Source of the DNA: JBBQZP01 sp038207585
GTDB taxonomy: Bacteria; Pseudomonadota; Alphaproteobacteria; Rhodobacterales; Rhodobacteraceae
DNA: 64,000 nucleotides
Reading direction: 5' to 3'
Assembly: GCA_038207585.1 (NCBI GenBank)
Contig: JBBQZP010000009.1
Coordinates: forward strand, 1-64,000
Below the pieces are notes generated by a model. That model did not search any database. It was given only the letters and a program-made list of their open reading frames with translations, and was not told where the DNA came from. Below, one piece after another: positions 1 through 8,641 of this stretch; the stretch's first letter is position 1, and the number at the start of each line of letters is the position of its first letter. The position numbers and the translations under genes are program-made.

Positions 1-242
1 TGAACCTTTCGCCCCGCCGTCTCGAACAACTTTTCCGCGCCAACCTTGGCGAAGCCCCCGCCCATCACGCGCTTGGCCTGCGCCTTGCCGCCGCCCGCCG
101 CCTGATCACCGACACAAGACACCCTCTGGCCGAAGTGGCCCTGCGCACCGGGTTCTCATCTGCCGCAACGCTCAGCCGCGCCTTTCGCGCCCGCTTCGGC
201 ACAGCCCCCGGCGGAGTGCGCAAATCCCTAAAACTTAACTAA
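1..242 (+). CDS. AraC/GlxA-type transcriptional regulator, C-terminal fragment
   Basis: Only the last 79 codons are in the window; the reading frame begins at base 3 and the start lies to the left. The fragment is a helix-turn-helix pair of the AraC type: an LSPRRLEQLF first recognition helix region, then LAEVALRTGFSS followed by LSRAFRARFG, which is the usual second HTH of the family. It ends with a short basic tail and TAA at 240-242. The effector domain is missing from view, so neither the ligand nor the target can be given. It converges on the peptidase gene on the other strand. Confidence 0.85.
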   Translation, partial: NLSPRRLEQLFRANLGEAPAHHALGLRLAAARRLITDTRHPLAEVALRTGFSSAATLSRAFRARFGTAPGGVRKSLKLN

Positions 243-251
243 AATTCGCCT

Positions 252-322
252 TTTTCTGTTCACAAATATCCACGGGGGGAACAGCTTTCGCTTGCGAAAG
301 ACGTTGGGGGCAGTCAGCCCCC
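252..322. terminator. Convergent-gene hairpins with a degenerate copy of the intergenic repeat
   Basis: Between two convergent stops lie two perfect hairpins: CTTTCGC/GCGAAAG (285-291 and 294-300) and GGGGGC/GCCCCC (306-311 and 317-322, five-base loop). Neither is followed by a real T run, so bidirectional termination is an inference from position. Just upstream, bases 252-280 contain a decayed copy (minus strand) of the repeat described elsewhere in this window, keeping GGATATTT but losing the CAAAATGAA half. Confidence 0.5.
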
Positions 323-337
323 CTTCTGAACTTCGCC

Positions 338-2356
338 TCACGCCGCGTCCAGCAATCCGCGCCCTCTCAGCAGTGCCTCAACCCCCGGCATCCGTCCGCG
401 AAAGGCGATATAAGCGGCCTCGGCATCCTGCGAGCCACCTGCTGAAAGGATAAATTCCTCCAGCCGCGCCGCCACGCCGGCGTCAAACGCACCCCCCGCC
501 TCGCCAAAGGCGGCAAAGGCGTCGGCGTCCATCACCTCGGACCACATGTAGCTGTAATAGCCCGACGAATAGCCATCGCCCGAAAACACATGTGCGAAAT
601 GCGGCGTCGCGTGGCGCATCCGGATCGCGCGGGGCATGCCCAGACCCTCCAGCACATCAGCCTGCATGGCCATCGGATCAGCCGGGGCCGCGCCCTCATG
701 AAACGCCAGATCGACCATCGCCGAGGCGACAAACTCCACCGTCGCAAACCCCTGATCATAAGTGCCCGCCGCCAGCAACCGCTCCAACATGTCAGTGGGC
801 ATCGCAGCACCGGTTTTCCAGTGGCGGGCGTGCTTGGCCAGAACCTCGGGCACCTCCAGCCAATGCTCGTAAAGCTGGCTGGGAAGTTCGACGAAATCCC
901 GCGCCACGTTGGTGCCGGAGATATAGCCATAGGTCACATCCGACAGCATCTGATGCAGCGCGTGGCCGAATTCATGAAACAGCGTGCGCGCATCGTCATA
1001 GGACAGCAGTGCCGGGTCACCCTTGGCGAAATTGCAGATGTTCACCACGATGGGCCGCACCTCGCCGCCCAGTTTGCGCTGCCCCCGCATCGTTGAACAC
1101 CACGCCCCCGAGCGTTTTGAGCCGCGCGCGAAATAGTCGCCGATGAACACGGCAATATGCCGCCCATCTCGCGTCACCTCCCACGCCCGCGCGTCGGGGT
1201 GATAAAGTGGCGTGTCCAGCGCGCGGAATTCCAGCCCGAACAGCCGGTGCGCGCAATCGAACTGTGCGCCGATCATCGCCTCAAGGCTGAGGTAGGGCTT
1301 CAGAACAGCCTCATCCAGATCATGCTCGGCCCGCCTGCGCTTTTCGGAATAATAGCGCCAGTCCCACGGCTCCAGATCGCCGTTCAGCCCGTCCGCAAGC
1401 ATCATTGCGGTCAGCACTTCGGCATCGGCATTGGCGCGCGCCTTGGCCGGTTCCCACACCCGCATCAGCAAATCCCGCACAGCGGCAGGGTTTTTCGCCA
1501 TTTCCGGCTCCAGCTTGAAATCGGCAAAACTGGCATAGCCCAGCAGCGTCGCCCGTTCTGCCCGCAAGGCCAGCGTCTCGGCGGCAAGTGCGCGGTTGTC
1601 GGTATCGCCGCCATTGGCACCCCGCGCCCCCCACGCCTCAAACGCGCGCTGACGCAAGGCGCGACGGGGCGAGAATTGCAGGAACGGCACGATGAGCGAC
1701 CGGTTCAGCGTGACCACCGGCCCCGCCGCGCCCTTTTCCACCCCGGCTGCGCGGGCCGCAGAGACAACGAAATCGGGCAACCCCTCCAGATCATCCTCGG
1801 ACAGGTCCATGAACCACGCCCGTTCATCTGCCAGCACATTCTGGCTGAACTGCGTGCCCAGCGTCGCCAGCCGTGATTTTACGGCCGTCAACCGCGCCGC
1901 CTCGGCCCCGGTCAGTGCGGCCCCCGCGCGCACGAACATCTGCCGGTACAGCGTCAGCACCCGCATCTGTTCGGGCGTCAGCGCCAGATCATCGCGCCGC
2001 GCCCAAAGATCGTCGATCCGCGCAAACAACGCCTTGTTGTTCGTAATCTCGGACGAAAACGCACTCAGCTTCGGCGCAAGATCGCGCTGCAACGCCTCAC
2101 GCGCGGGCGTGCTGTCGGCCCCGGCAAGGTTGTAAAAAACCCCCGCCACCCGGTCGAGCGCGCCTTCGGCCATCTCCATCACCTCAACGGTATTGGCGAA
2201 GGTCGGCGCGTCATCCGTTCTGGCAATCGCCGCAATATTACCCCGCGCCTCTGCCAACGCCGCATCAAACGCCGGTCCGAAATCCGCATCCGTTATCGCA
2301 TCAAACGGTGGCAGCGCGAACGCGCCGTCCCATTCCCCCAGCAAAACATTGCTCAT
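338..2356 (-). CDS. dcp: M3 family peptidyl-dipeptidase / oligopeptidase
   Basis: Zinc metallopeptidase of the thimet oligopeptidase (M3) family, expected to act on short peptides in the cytoplasm. The 672-residue product carries HEFGHALHQ, with zinc ligands H461 and H465 and catalytic E462; a downstream glutamate in FVELPSQ is the likely third ligand. Length fits the roughly 680-residue Dcp/OpdA group. The open frame extends 13 codons upstream, but I chose the ATG at 2356 because it has a GGGGAC ribosome site 6-7 bases before it and because the extra codons run through an intergenic repeat. Dcp rather than OpdA is inferred from general resemblance. Confidence 0.9.
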   Translation of the reverse strand: MSNVLLGEWDGAFALPPFDAITDADFGPAFDAALAEARGNIAAIARTDDAPTFANTVEVMEMAEGALDRVAGVFYNLAGADSTPAREALQRDLAPKLSAFSSEITNNKALFARIDDLWARRDDLALTPEQMRVLTLYRQMFVRAGAALTGAEAARLTAVKSRLATLGTQFSQNVLADERAWFMDLSEDDLEGLPDFVVSAARAAGVEKGAAGPVVTLNRSLIVPFLQFSPRRALRQRAFEAWGARGANGGDTDNRALAAETLALRAERATLLGYASFADFKLEPEMAKNPAAVRDLLMRVWEPAKARANADAEVLTAMMLADGLNGDLEPWDWRYYSEKRRRAEHDLDEAVLKPYLSLEAMIGAQFDCAHRLFGLEFRALDTPLYHPDARAWEVTRDGRHIAVFIGDYFARGSKRSGAWCSTMRGQRKLGGEVRPIVVNICNFAKGDPALLSYDDARTLFHEFGHALHQMLSDVTYGYISGTNVARDFVELPSQLYEHWLEVPEVLAKHARHWKTGAAMPTDMLERLLAAGTYDQGFATVEFVASAMVDLAFHEGAAPADPMAMQADVLEGLGMPRAIRMRHATPHFAHVFSGDGYSSGYYSYMWSEVMDADAFAAFGEAGGAFDAGVAARLEEFILSAGGSQDAEAAYIAFRGRMPGVEALLRGRGLLDAA

Positions 2357-2376
2357 CGCCTTGTCCCCTCTGCAAT

Positions 2377-2401
2377 GGACTTCATTTTTGCCCAAATACT
2401 C
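2377..2401 (-). repeat. Intergenic repeat copy 2 (single)
   Basis: On the minus strand this reads GAGTATTT-GGG-CAAAAATGAAG plus TCC. It sits in the 69-base gap between the ABC permease stop and the peptidase start, and its core matches the copies at 41458, 41643, 61820 and 61880. It is the only clear copy here apart from 6481 that has no inverted partner nearby. Confidence 0.75.
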
Positions 2402-2425
2402 AAATTCCAGCCTCTCAGCGCAGCA

Positions 2426-3265
2426 CTACCTCCGGTCTTTCGCACGCAGCCCCGCTTCCAGCCGCCGCAGCACAAGACTTAGCCCGATGGTCATGGTCAG
2501 GTAGATCAATGCCACCACATTATAGGTCTCAAAGTAGCGGAAATTGCCCGCCGCCGTCACCTTGCCCAGTTGCGTGATGTCTGAAACGCCCAGCACCGAC
2601 ACAAGACTGCTGTCCTTGACCATCGCCACAAAATCATTACCCAGCGGCGGCAGAATGGTGCGGAACGCCTGCGGAAAGACGACAAGGCGAAACCGCTGCC
2701 AGCTTGACAGCCCCAGCGCCTGCGCCGCCTCGATCTGGCCCCGGTCGACCGAAGCAAGGCCCGCGCGAAACACCTCGGACAGAAACGCAGAATAAGCGAT
2801 GGTCAGGGCGATCACCGCGCGCCACAGCAAGGGAAAATCGCGCGTCGACCACTGTGGAAGCCCCAGTGGCTCGCCCGCCCAGTTCCAGAACGCGACCAGT
2901 GCCGGGGCCGCAGCAAAGGCCACATACAAAAGCAGCACGATGATCGGCACGCCGCGCACCACCTCGACATAAAGCCGCGCCGCCTGCCGGATCACGATGA
3001 ACCGCGACCCCGCTGCAAGGGCCAGCAATAACCCCCACAGACAGGCCAGCGAAAACGCGACAAGAGTCACGAAAACCGTTGTGGCAATGCCCTTCGACAG
3101 GGTCGAAAGCACCTGACGGTAAAGGTTGTTCTCCAGCACCAGCCAGAACAGCCACAATCCAATGGCCGCCACGATCAGCAGCCACCACGGAAAATCCTTG
3201 TCCTGTCCGGCAGGCGAGGTCACGGCCCGGACGTATCTGCGCCTATTGGCCCAGCTTGTAATCAA
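2426..3265 (-). CDS. Polar amino-acid ABC transporter permease (HisM/GlnP type)
   Basis: Inner-membrane subunit of a type I ABC importer for polar amino acids. The 279-residue protein has an N-terminal membrane helix (about residues 27-44), further hydrophobic segments at 60-85, 105-125 and 150-165, and the permease EAA loop around residues 179-200 (EAAQALGLSS then PQAF), which docks the ATPase. EVFRAG (164-169) and KDSSL (217-221) are typical of the HisM family. The start overlaps the binding-protein gene by 23 bases. No ATPase subunit is adjacent, so a complete transporter must borrow one from elsewhere, or the locus is decaying along with the frameshifted binding protein. Confidence 0.88.
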   Translation of the reverse strand: MITSWANRRRYVRAVTSPAGQDKDFPWWLLIVAAIGLWLFWLVLENNLYRQVLSTLSKGIATTVFVTLVAFSLACLWGLLLALAAGSRFIVIRQAARLYVEVVRGVPIIVLLLYVAFAAAPALVAFWNWAGEPLGLPQWSTRDFPLLWRAVIALTIAYSAFLSEVFRAGLASVDRGQIEAAQALGLSSWQRFRLVVFPQAFRTILPPLGNDFVAMVKDSSLVSVLGVSDITQLGKVTAAGNFRYFETYNVVALIYLTMTIGLSLVLRRLEAGLRAKDRR

Positions 3266-4030
3266 GGAACCATTTCTTGTTCAGAGCGTCCAGCGTGCCA
3301 TCGGCGCGCAGGCTTTCAATCGCCGCATTCATTGGGGCCACCAGATCGCTGCCCTTGGGGAAGATAAAGCCGAAATCCTCGGTCCCCAGCTTTTCGCCGA
3401 CGATTTTCAGCCCGCCGCCCGACGCCTCGACATAGCCCGCCCCCGCCGTGCCATCGGTCAGCACCAGATCGACATCGCCCGATTTCAGCGCCTCGACCGT
3501 GGCCCCGAACGTCTCGAACAGCTTGATGCGCGGATTGGCCTCATTGCCATCCAGCACATTGTACACCGCCACATAGAACGGAGTCGTTCCGGGCTGCGCC
3601 GCCACCAGCAGCTTTTCATCGGCGCCGAAACTCGCAGCATCGCTGAACCGCGCCTCGTCGCCGCGCACCATCATCACCATTTCCGAGGTCATGTAGGGTG
3701 CCGAGAAATCGACCTTTCCTTGCGGTCGTCGCGAATCGTGATGCCGGTCATGCCCATGTCGAACTGGCCTTCCGACACCGCCGGTATCATCGCATCCCAA
3801 GAGATATTCTCGTATTTCACCGTCACGTTCAACCGCTTGGCAATTTCCGCCAGCGCGTCATATTCCCAGCCGATTGCCGCACCGTCCTTGTCCAGAAACT
3901 GCAACGGCGGATAGGCGTTTTCCGTCACGATGACGATTTCCTTGCCCCCCAGATCAGGCAGGCCTTGCGCCGCCAGAGGTGCCGCGGCGAGTGTCATCGA
4001 AAGGCCCAGAAGGGCAGAGGTGATTTTCAT
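3243..4030 (-). pseudogene. Amino-acid ABC transporter substrate-binding protein, frameshifted
   Basis: Two overlapping reading frames together spell one periplasmic binding protein of the SBP_bac_3 family. The first runs from ATG 4030 with a signal peptide (about residues 1-21) through TENAYPPLQF and GMTGITIRDDRK and then hits an early stop. The second frame resumes with GKVDFSAPYMTSEM and continues to GTLDALNKKWF at the normal end. The break maps to the A run at 3715-3717: one extra A would restore RDDRKEKVDF, the usual family wording. It is either a true inactivating mutation or a sequencing error in a homopolymer. The intact product would be about 262 residues and would feed the neighbouring permease. 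Confidence 0.85.
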
Positions 4031-4237
4031 GCGTGCGCTCCCTGTCACGAAACTGATGCGCGACTATGAACGCGGCAGGGGGCGCGGGGCAAGGGGTGGC
4101 GTTGCTGGCGCTGCTGCTCCAGCCCGTGCTTTTCGGACATGCTGAACCAGATGGTCGTCAAAACCCGATTGCGGCTTGATCGCAGGCGCAGGAAAGAGGA
4201 CGAAAGGTCACAGTTTCACCCGCAGAAGCCATCTGTG

Positions 4238-4975
4238 TCATTGCCCGGCATGCCCCACCACGGGAATAATCTCGGCACAGGCCTTTGACCATTCCACGTC
4301 GCCGTATCCGCCAAGCCAGCGCTGCACCGAAAGCCCGGCCGTCGCGATCCCTTCTTCAATCTCAGCCTGCGACGGGAAGGCAATCGGCGACTGCGCGGAA
4401 AGCACCCGCCCCCGAACGCGGTAATGCGTGCCATAGGTCACACGGCCTGCCTCGACCGCCACATCGTTCCACCGCTCCACCGGGCCAAGGTCGGGATGCT
4501 CCAGCGTCTCAAGGGATTGGTCGGGCGTCCATTCCTCCCATTCGCGGCACAAGGGATTGCGGCTGTCGAACACAAAGCGACCGCCCGGTGCCATATGCCG
4601 CGCCACGCAAGCCATCACAGCCAAACGGTCCGCCGGCGTCAGCAAGGTCTGGAACGCATGGCCCGTCATCAGGATGCAGTCAAACACGGCCCCCAGATCA
4701 AACGTCCGCGCATCGCCCTGCACCCATTCGACCAGCGCGCCGCCCCCCCGACCCCGCGCCACATCCAGCATCGCCCCGGCGGGATCAAGCCCGGTGACGC
4801 CGTGCCCGCGCCGTGCCAGTTCCACGGCCAGCATCCCGGTGCCACAGCCCAGATCCAGCACCCGGTCGCCCGCCCTGGCAAAGCCGCAGAAAAAATCGTC
4901 CGACGCAGCCCACGGGTTTTCCCAATCATAAAACGCCACCAAATCGGGGTCCGTATATAATGGGTCGTCCGTCAC
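4238..4975 (-). CDS. Class I SAM-dependent methyltransferase
   Basis: Cytoplasmic methyltransferase of unknown substrate. Motif I VLDLGCGTG and the following GLDPAGAML acidic turn identify the Rossmann fold that binds S-adenosylmethionine; GDARTFDL and GGRFVFDSRNP are the later family motifs. I chose the GTG at 4975 because it overlaps the stop of the upstream MoeB-like gene as GTGA, a coupling seen repeatedly in this window; an ATG at 4999 eight codons earlier is the alternative. The product is 245 residues. Coupling to a MoeB/ThiF protein does not reveal its substrate. Confidence 0.85.
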   Translation of the reverse strand: MTDDPLYTDPDLVAFYDWENPWAASDDFFCGFARAGDRVLDLGCGTGMLAVELARRGHGVTGLDPAGAMLDVARGRGGGALVEWVQGDARTFDLGAVFDCILMTGHAFQTLLTPADRLAVMACVARHMAPGGRFVFDSRNPLCREWEEWTPDQSLETLEHPDLGPVERWNDVAVEAGRVTYGTHYRVRGRVLSAQSPIAFPSQAEIEEGIATAGLSVQRWLGGYGDVEWSKACAEIIPVVGHAGQ

Positions 4976-6003
4976 GCATGGCCCCCGCACACAGCGCAAT
5001 CCGCGCGGCGCTTGACCGAAATCACCCGCACTTCGCCATAAAGTCCGTCATAGATCATCAACCGTCCGCGCAACCCCTCGCCGGCCTGCGTAATGGCCTT
5101 GACCGCCTCCATCGCCATCATCGCCCCCAGCACGCCGGGCAAGGGAGCGGCGACCCCGGCCTCGGCACAACTCGGCACCAGACCGGGCGCTGGGCGGTTG
5201 GGAAAGACGCAGGCATAACACGGCCCGCCGCGCGCCGGATCAAACACCCCGATCTGCCCCTCCCACTGAGTGATCGCGGCCGAAATCAACGGCTTGCCCG
5301 CCGCCACAGCCGCGGCATTTACCAGATAGCGGGTGTCGAAATTGTCCGATCCGTCAAGGATCAGGTCGTAATCTGCGAACAGATCTTCCGCAATGTCATC
5401 CGTCAGGCGGCGGTTATAGCTGCGCGCCTCGATGAACGGATTAAGCGCCTTCATCGCAACCAGCGCCGACTGCACCTTTGGCATCCCGATCCGCGCGTCG
5501 GTGTGGATGATCTGGCGTTGCAGATTGCTTGCCTCGACCACATCATCATCGACCACACCGATCACGCCGACGCCGCTTGCCGCCAGATACATCAGCGCGG
5601 GCGACCCAAGACCCCCGGCCCCGATGACAAGCACTTTGGCATCCCGAAGATCGCCCTGCCCCGGCCCGCCGATCTCGCGCAGCATGATATGGCGGGCGTA
5701 ACGGTCAAGTTCGGACGCCGTGAATTTCCCGGCCCGAGCAACGGTTTGCGCAGGCTTGCCCGCTGTCAGCCGCAGGAATCCCGCGCGATATCCCACAACA
5801 ACGGCCCCCAGAACGCCCAAGGCCAGCCAGCCCCGCAGATCACCGCCAACAATACCGCGCAGTGCGGCCCCCCCGGGCGCAAAAACCTGCACCAGAACCG
5901 CAAACCCCCAAAGCCCGGCAATCAACGTGGCGACCAGCCGCAAGGACCAGCCCAGAAGCAGGCCCGCCACAACCAAAAGCACGACTAGAAAAAGCGGAAT
6001 CAT
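4972..6003 (-). CDS. moeB: MoeB/ThiF/HesA family adenylyltransferase with N-terminal membrane segments
   Basis: E1-like enzyme that adenylates the C-terminal glycine of a ubiquitin-fold sulphur carrier (MoaD or ThiS). Residues 128-134 are the nucleotide loop GAGGLGS, followed by the acidic D152-D154, SNLQRQ at 159-164, and the zinc pairs C262/C265 and C336/C339; C279 matches the conserved cysteine seen in MoeB. Unusually, about the first 75 residues form two or three hydrophobic helices (roughly 2-20, 22-43 and 60-75), so the enzyme is probably membrane-anchored. Its start overlaps the dut stop as ATGA. MoeB is the likelier role, but ThiF cannot be excluded. Confidence 0.85.
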   Translation of the reverse strand: MIPLFLVVLLVVAGLLLGWSLRLVATLIAGLWGFAVLVQVFAPGGAALRGIVGGDLRGWLALGVLGAVVVGYRAGFLRLTAGKPAQTVARAGKFTASELDRYARHIMLREIGGPGQGDLRDAKVLVIGAGGLGSPALMYLAASGVGVIGVVDDDVVEASNLQRQIIHTDARIGMPKVQSALVAMKALNPFIEARSYNRRLTDDIAEDLFADYDLILDGSDNFDTRYLVNAAAVAAGKPLISAAITQWEGQIGVFDPARGGPCYACVFPNRPAPGLVPSCAEAGVAAPLPGVLGAMMAMEAVKAITQAGEGLRGRLMIYDGLYGEVRVISVKRRADCAVCGGHA

Positions 6004-6470
6004 CCGCGCCCGGTGGACCCAAAGCCCCCCGCCCCCCGCGCGGTTTCGCTCAACCCCTCCACCACCTCGAACTGCACCTGCATCACCGGTGCGATGATCA
6101 TCTGTGCAATTCGGTCGCCATGCGCGATCGTGTAAGGCTCTGCCCCCAGATTGATCAGCGCCACCCCCAAAGGCCCGCGATAATCGCTGTCGATGGTGCC
6201 CGGCGTGTTCGGCACGGTGATCCCGTGTTTCATCGCCAACCCCGAGCGTGGCCGGATCTGCATCTCATACCCCAAAGGGATCTCCACGCGCAGCCCCGTC
6301 GGCACAACGGCCCTTTGCATCGGAGCCAGTCTCACCCCCGCCGCACGGTCCTCCACCGCAAGGTTCGCACGAATATCCGCCCCGGCCGCCCCCGCCGTTT
6401 CATAGGCAGGCAAGGCCAACCCCCGGTCCGCGCCCGCATCCCACATGATCCGCAAAACCGGCCCGGTCAT
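6000..6470 (-). CDS. dut: dUTP diphosphatase
   Basis: Hydrolyses dUTP to dUMP, keeping uracil out of DNA and supplying thymidylate synthesis. The 156-residue trimeric dUTPase pattern is complete: AGADIRA (motif 1, about residues 29-35), RPRSG (73-77), GTIDSDYRG (91-99) with the catalytic aspartate region, GDRIAQ (118-123), and the C-terminal GGFGSTG (148-154) that closes over the substrate. A copy of the intergenic repeat ends about 10 bases upstream of the start. Stop and start overlap with the following MoeB-like gene. Confidence 0.97.
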   Translation of the reverse strand: MTGPVLRIMWDAGADRGLALPAYETAGAAGADIRANLAVEDRAAGVRLAPMQRAVVPTGLRVEIPLGYEMQIRPRSGLAMKHGITVPNTPGTIDSDYRGPLGVALINLGAEPYTIAHGDRIAQMIIAPVMQVQFEVVEGLSETARGAGGFGSTGRG

Positions 6471-6480
6471 TCCTCATGCT

Positions 6481-6520
6481 CTTTCATTTTGATACAAATA
6501 TCCTCGCCGAAGGCTCCGGC
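6481..6520 (-). repeat. Intergenic repeat copy 3 (single)
   Basis: On the minus strand this reads GGCGAGGATATTT-GTAT-CAAAATGAAAG preceded by GCCGGAGCCTTC. It fills much of the 73-base gap between the coaBC stop and the dut start. The core is the same as the pair at 47679 and 47744. Confidence 0.75.
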
Positions 6521-6543
6521 CTCGCAACCCACTCTGCCGCCGG

Positions 6544-7737
6544 TCATGCCAACGCCTCAGCCACCCGCGCGGCCAGCTTTCGTGCGACCATATCCTTTGA
6601 CATGCGCGGCCAGTCCTCAGCCCCGTCCCCGGTGATCAGCGTCACCGCATTTTCCGCTCCGCCCATGATCCCGGTTTCCGGGCGCACGTCGTTGGCGACG
6701 ATCCAGTCACAGCCCTTACGCGCGCGTTTGGCTGACGCATGCGCTGTCACATCGTCGGTTTCCGCCGCAAAGCCGACGACCAGCCGGGGCCGCCCGGCTT
6801 TCATCTGCGATACCTCTGCCAGAATGTCCGGGTTCTGCGCAAACTCCAGCGCGGGCAGACCGCCGCCGTCCTTCTTCAACTTGTGACCGCTTTCATTGGC
6901 TACCCGCCAATCCGCCACGGCGGCGGCAAAAATCGCGGCATCGGCGGGCAGGGCCGCGCGCACCGCGTCCAGCATCTGCGCCGCCGTTTCCACTTGCACC
7001 AGCCGCACGCCGACAGGCGCGGCCACGCTTGCAGGGCCGGTCACAAATGTGACCTCGGCCCCCAAAGCCAGCAATGCAGCCGCAATGGCCGTGCCCTGCG
7101 CACCCGAGGATCGGTTGGCAATATATCGTACCGGATCAATGGGTTCGTGCGTCGGTCCCGAGGTGACAAGCACATGCTTGCCGGTCAGAGGTCCCGCGCC
7201 AAACGCCGCCTCAACCGCCGCCACAATCTCCAGCGGTTCGGCCATCCGCCCCGGCCCGAATTCGCCGCAGGCCATGTCGCCCTCGTTCGGCCCAACGCTC
7301 AGAACCCCGTCGGCAGCCAGTTGTTCGATGTTGCGCCGGGTGGCCGCGTGCTGCCACATCCGCACATTCATCGCAGGTGCCAGAAGCACCCGCGTATCCG
7401 TCGCCAGAAGCAGCGTCGTCGCCAGATCACCCGCCAGCCCCGCCGCCATCTTGGCCATCAGATCCGCCGTAGCCGGAGCCACCACGATCAGATCGGCGAC
7501 GCGCGACAACTGAATGTGGCCCATCTCTGCCTCATCCGTCAGATCGAAAAGATCGGTGTAAACCTTTGATCCCGCCAGCGCCGACACGGCAAGCGGCGTC
7601 ACAAACTCTGCCCCCGCCTTCGTCAGAACCGGAGTCACCACGGCCCCGCGTTCCCGCAAGCGCCGGATCAGATCGAGCGACTTGTAGGCGGCAATCCCGC
7701 CGCCAATGATCAGAAGGATGTGTTTTCCGGCCAGCAT
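6544..7737 (-). CDS. coaBC: Bifunctional phosphopantothenoylcysteine synthetase/decarboxylase
   Basis: Joins cysteine to 4'-phosphopantothenate and decarboxylates the product, two successive steps of coenzyme A synthesis. The N-terminal half is the FMN-dependent CoaC domain (GGGIAAYKSLDLIRRL near the start, PAMNVRMW, MACGEFGPGRMAEP); the C-terminal half is the CoaB ligase domain beginning about residue 180 (VTSGPTHEPIDPVR, NRSSGAQG). The frame is open seven codons further up, but MLAGKHILLI at 7737 is the family start. Total 397 residues, normal for CoaBC. Confidence 0.97.
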   Translation of the reverse strand: MLAGKHILLIIGGGIAAYKSLDLIRRLRERGAVVTPVLTKAGAEFVTPLAVSALAGSKVYTDLFDLTDEAEMGHIQLSRVADLIVVAPATADLMAKMAAGLAGDLATTLLLATDTRVLLAPAMNVRMWQHAATRRNIEQLAADGVLSVGPNEGDMACGEFGPGRMAEPLEIVAAVEAAFGAGPLTGKHVLVTSGPTHEPIDPVRYIANRSSGAQGTAIAAALLALGAEVTFVTGPASVAAPVGVRLVQVETAAQMLDAVRAALPADAAIFAAAVADWRVANESGHKLKKDGGGLPALEFAQNPDILAEVSQMKAGRPRLVVGFAAETDDVTAHASAKRARKGCDWIVANDVRPETGIMGGAENAVTLITGDGAEDWPRMSKDMVARKLAARVAEALA

Positions 7738-7819
7738 GTCAGACCCTTTGCAACCCACCGCTCCTGCTTAGGGGCAGGCCGGGCGGAACTCAACCATATG
7801 TGCGTCGGGCTTATGTGCG

Positions 7820-8641
7820 TCAGGGCGCGGGCTTGGCAAAGGCGGCGCAGGGATCACCGCGTTCGGTGGCATCCGTCACCAGCCACAGGTCAAAGGGCGG
7901 CGCGGCCTCTGCCGGGCCTTCCAGTTGCCCGACGCTCAGCACCGTCAGATCAGGTGCCGCCAGCGCCAGCACCGCAGGCACGCCAACATCGCGCCGCGCG
8001 TGGCCAGACCCGGTGATGAGCACGACCGGACCGCCGGTCTGATCAAACGCCTGCACCACCGCGCGGGCCAAAGCCGCATCGCGCAGACGCTGGGCCGCGA
8101 CCATGCCGGGCAGCATGTCCGGCGGCAAAGCGCCGCAATGTGCGGCGGCCTGTTCCGCCTCGCGCGCGGTCTGATCATCACGGGCCAAAGGCCTGTCCAA
8201 CCCATAACGTGCTGCATCCGCGCCAAAAGGCTTCGCCGCGCCGTCACCTATGGCCTGACGCACGGCCTTGACGGGCAGATCGCCGCCAAAGATTGCCGCG
8301 TCCGGGGCAGCGGTAAATATCGGGTAATACATTGCGAAATCGGGCCAGCCACTTTCTTCCCAGTCCAGCGCCTTGGCCAAAGCGACCGGATCATCGCGCA
8401 ACGGCGGCACCAGTGCGGCCTTGTCAGGGGTCAGCATCTCGAACACCAGTGCTGCGGGGCGGATCGACGCAACGGCCCGCGCCTGATTGGCGTGATGGGC
8501 GGGGTTGTCATGCACCTCACCCACGATCACCACATCTGCGGACGGCAGACGGTTCAGCCCGGTCACGGATATTTCCTCGGCATTCAATGGGCCTGCAAAG
8601 ACCGGAACCGCAGATAAAAACGCGGCCCAGCCGAATTTCAC
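7820..8641 (-). CDS. chaN: ChaN-family haem/iron-related protein
   Basis: ChaN-type (PF04187) protein of 273 residues. It opens with a signal-like hydrophobic stretch (residues 1-18) without a clear lipobox cysteine, so periplasmic location is likely but lipidation is not shown. The family motifs are visible: VVIVGEVHDNPAHH near residue 38, then VFEMLTPDK, and later ITGSGHARRDVGVP. Characterised ChaN proteins bind haem. Its ATG overlaps the rpoHII stop (ATGA), so it is almost certainly co-expressed with that sigma factor, which hints at a role in oxidative or iron stress. Confidence 0.85.
   Translation of the reverse strand: MKFGWAAFLSAVPVFAGPLNAEEISVTGLNRLPSADVVIVGEVHDNPAHHANQARAVASIRPAALVFEMLTPDKAALVPPLRDDPVALAKALDWEESGWPDFAMYYPIFTAAPDAAIFGGDLPVKAVRQAIGDGAAKPFGADAARYGLDRPLARDDQTAREAEQAAAHCGALPPDMLPGMVAAQRLRDAALARAVVQAFDQTGGPVVLITGSGHARRDVGVPAVLALAAPDLTVLSVGQLEGPAEAAPPFDLWLVTDATERGDPCAAFAKPAP

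Noticed and set aside
1157..1876. Plus-strand frame opposite the peptidyl-dipeptidase (239 codons)
   Set aside because: No domain, odd amino-acid content, and the minus strand holds the full M3 peptidase with its zinc site.
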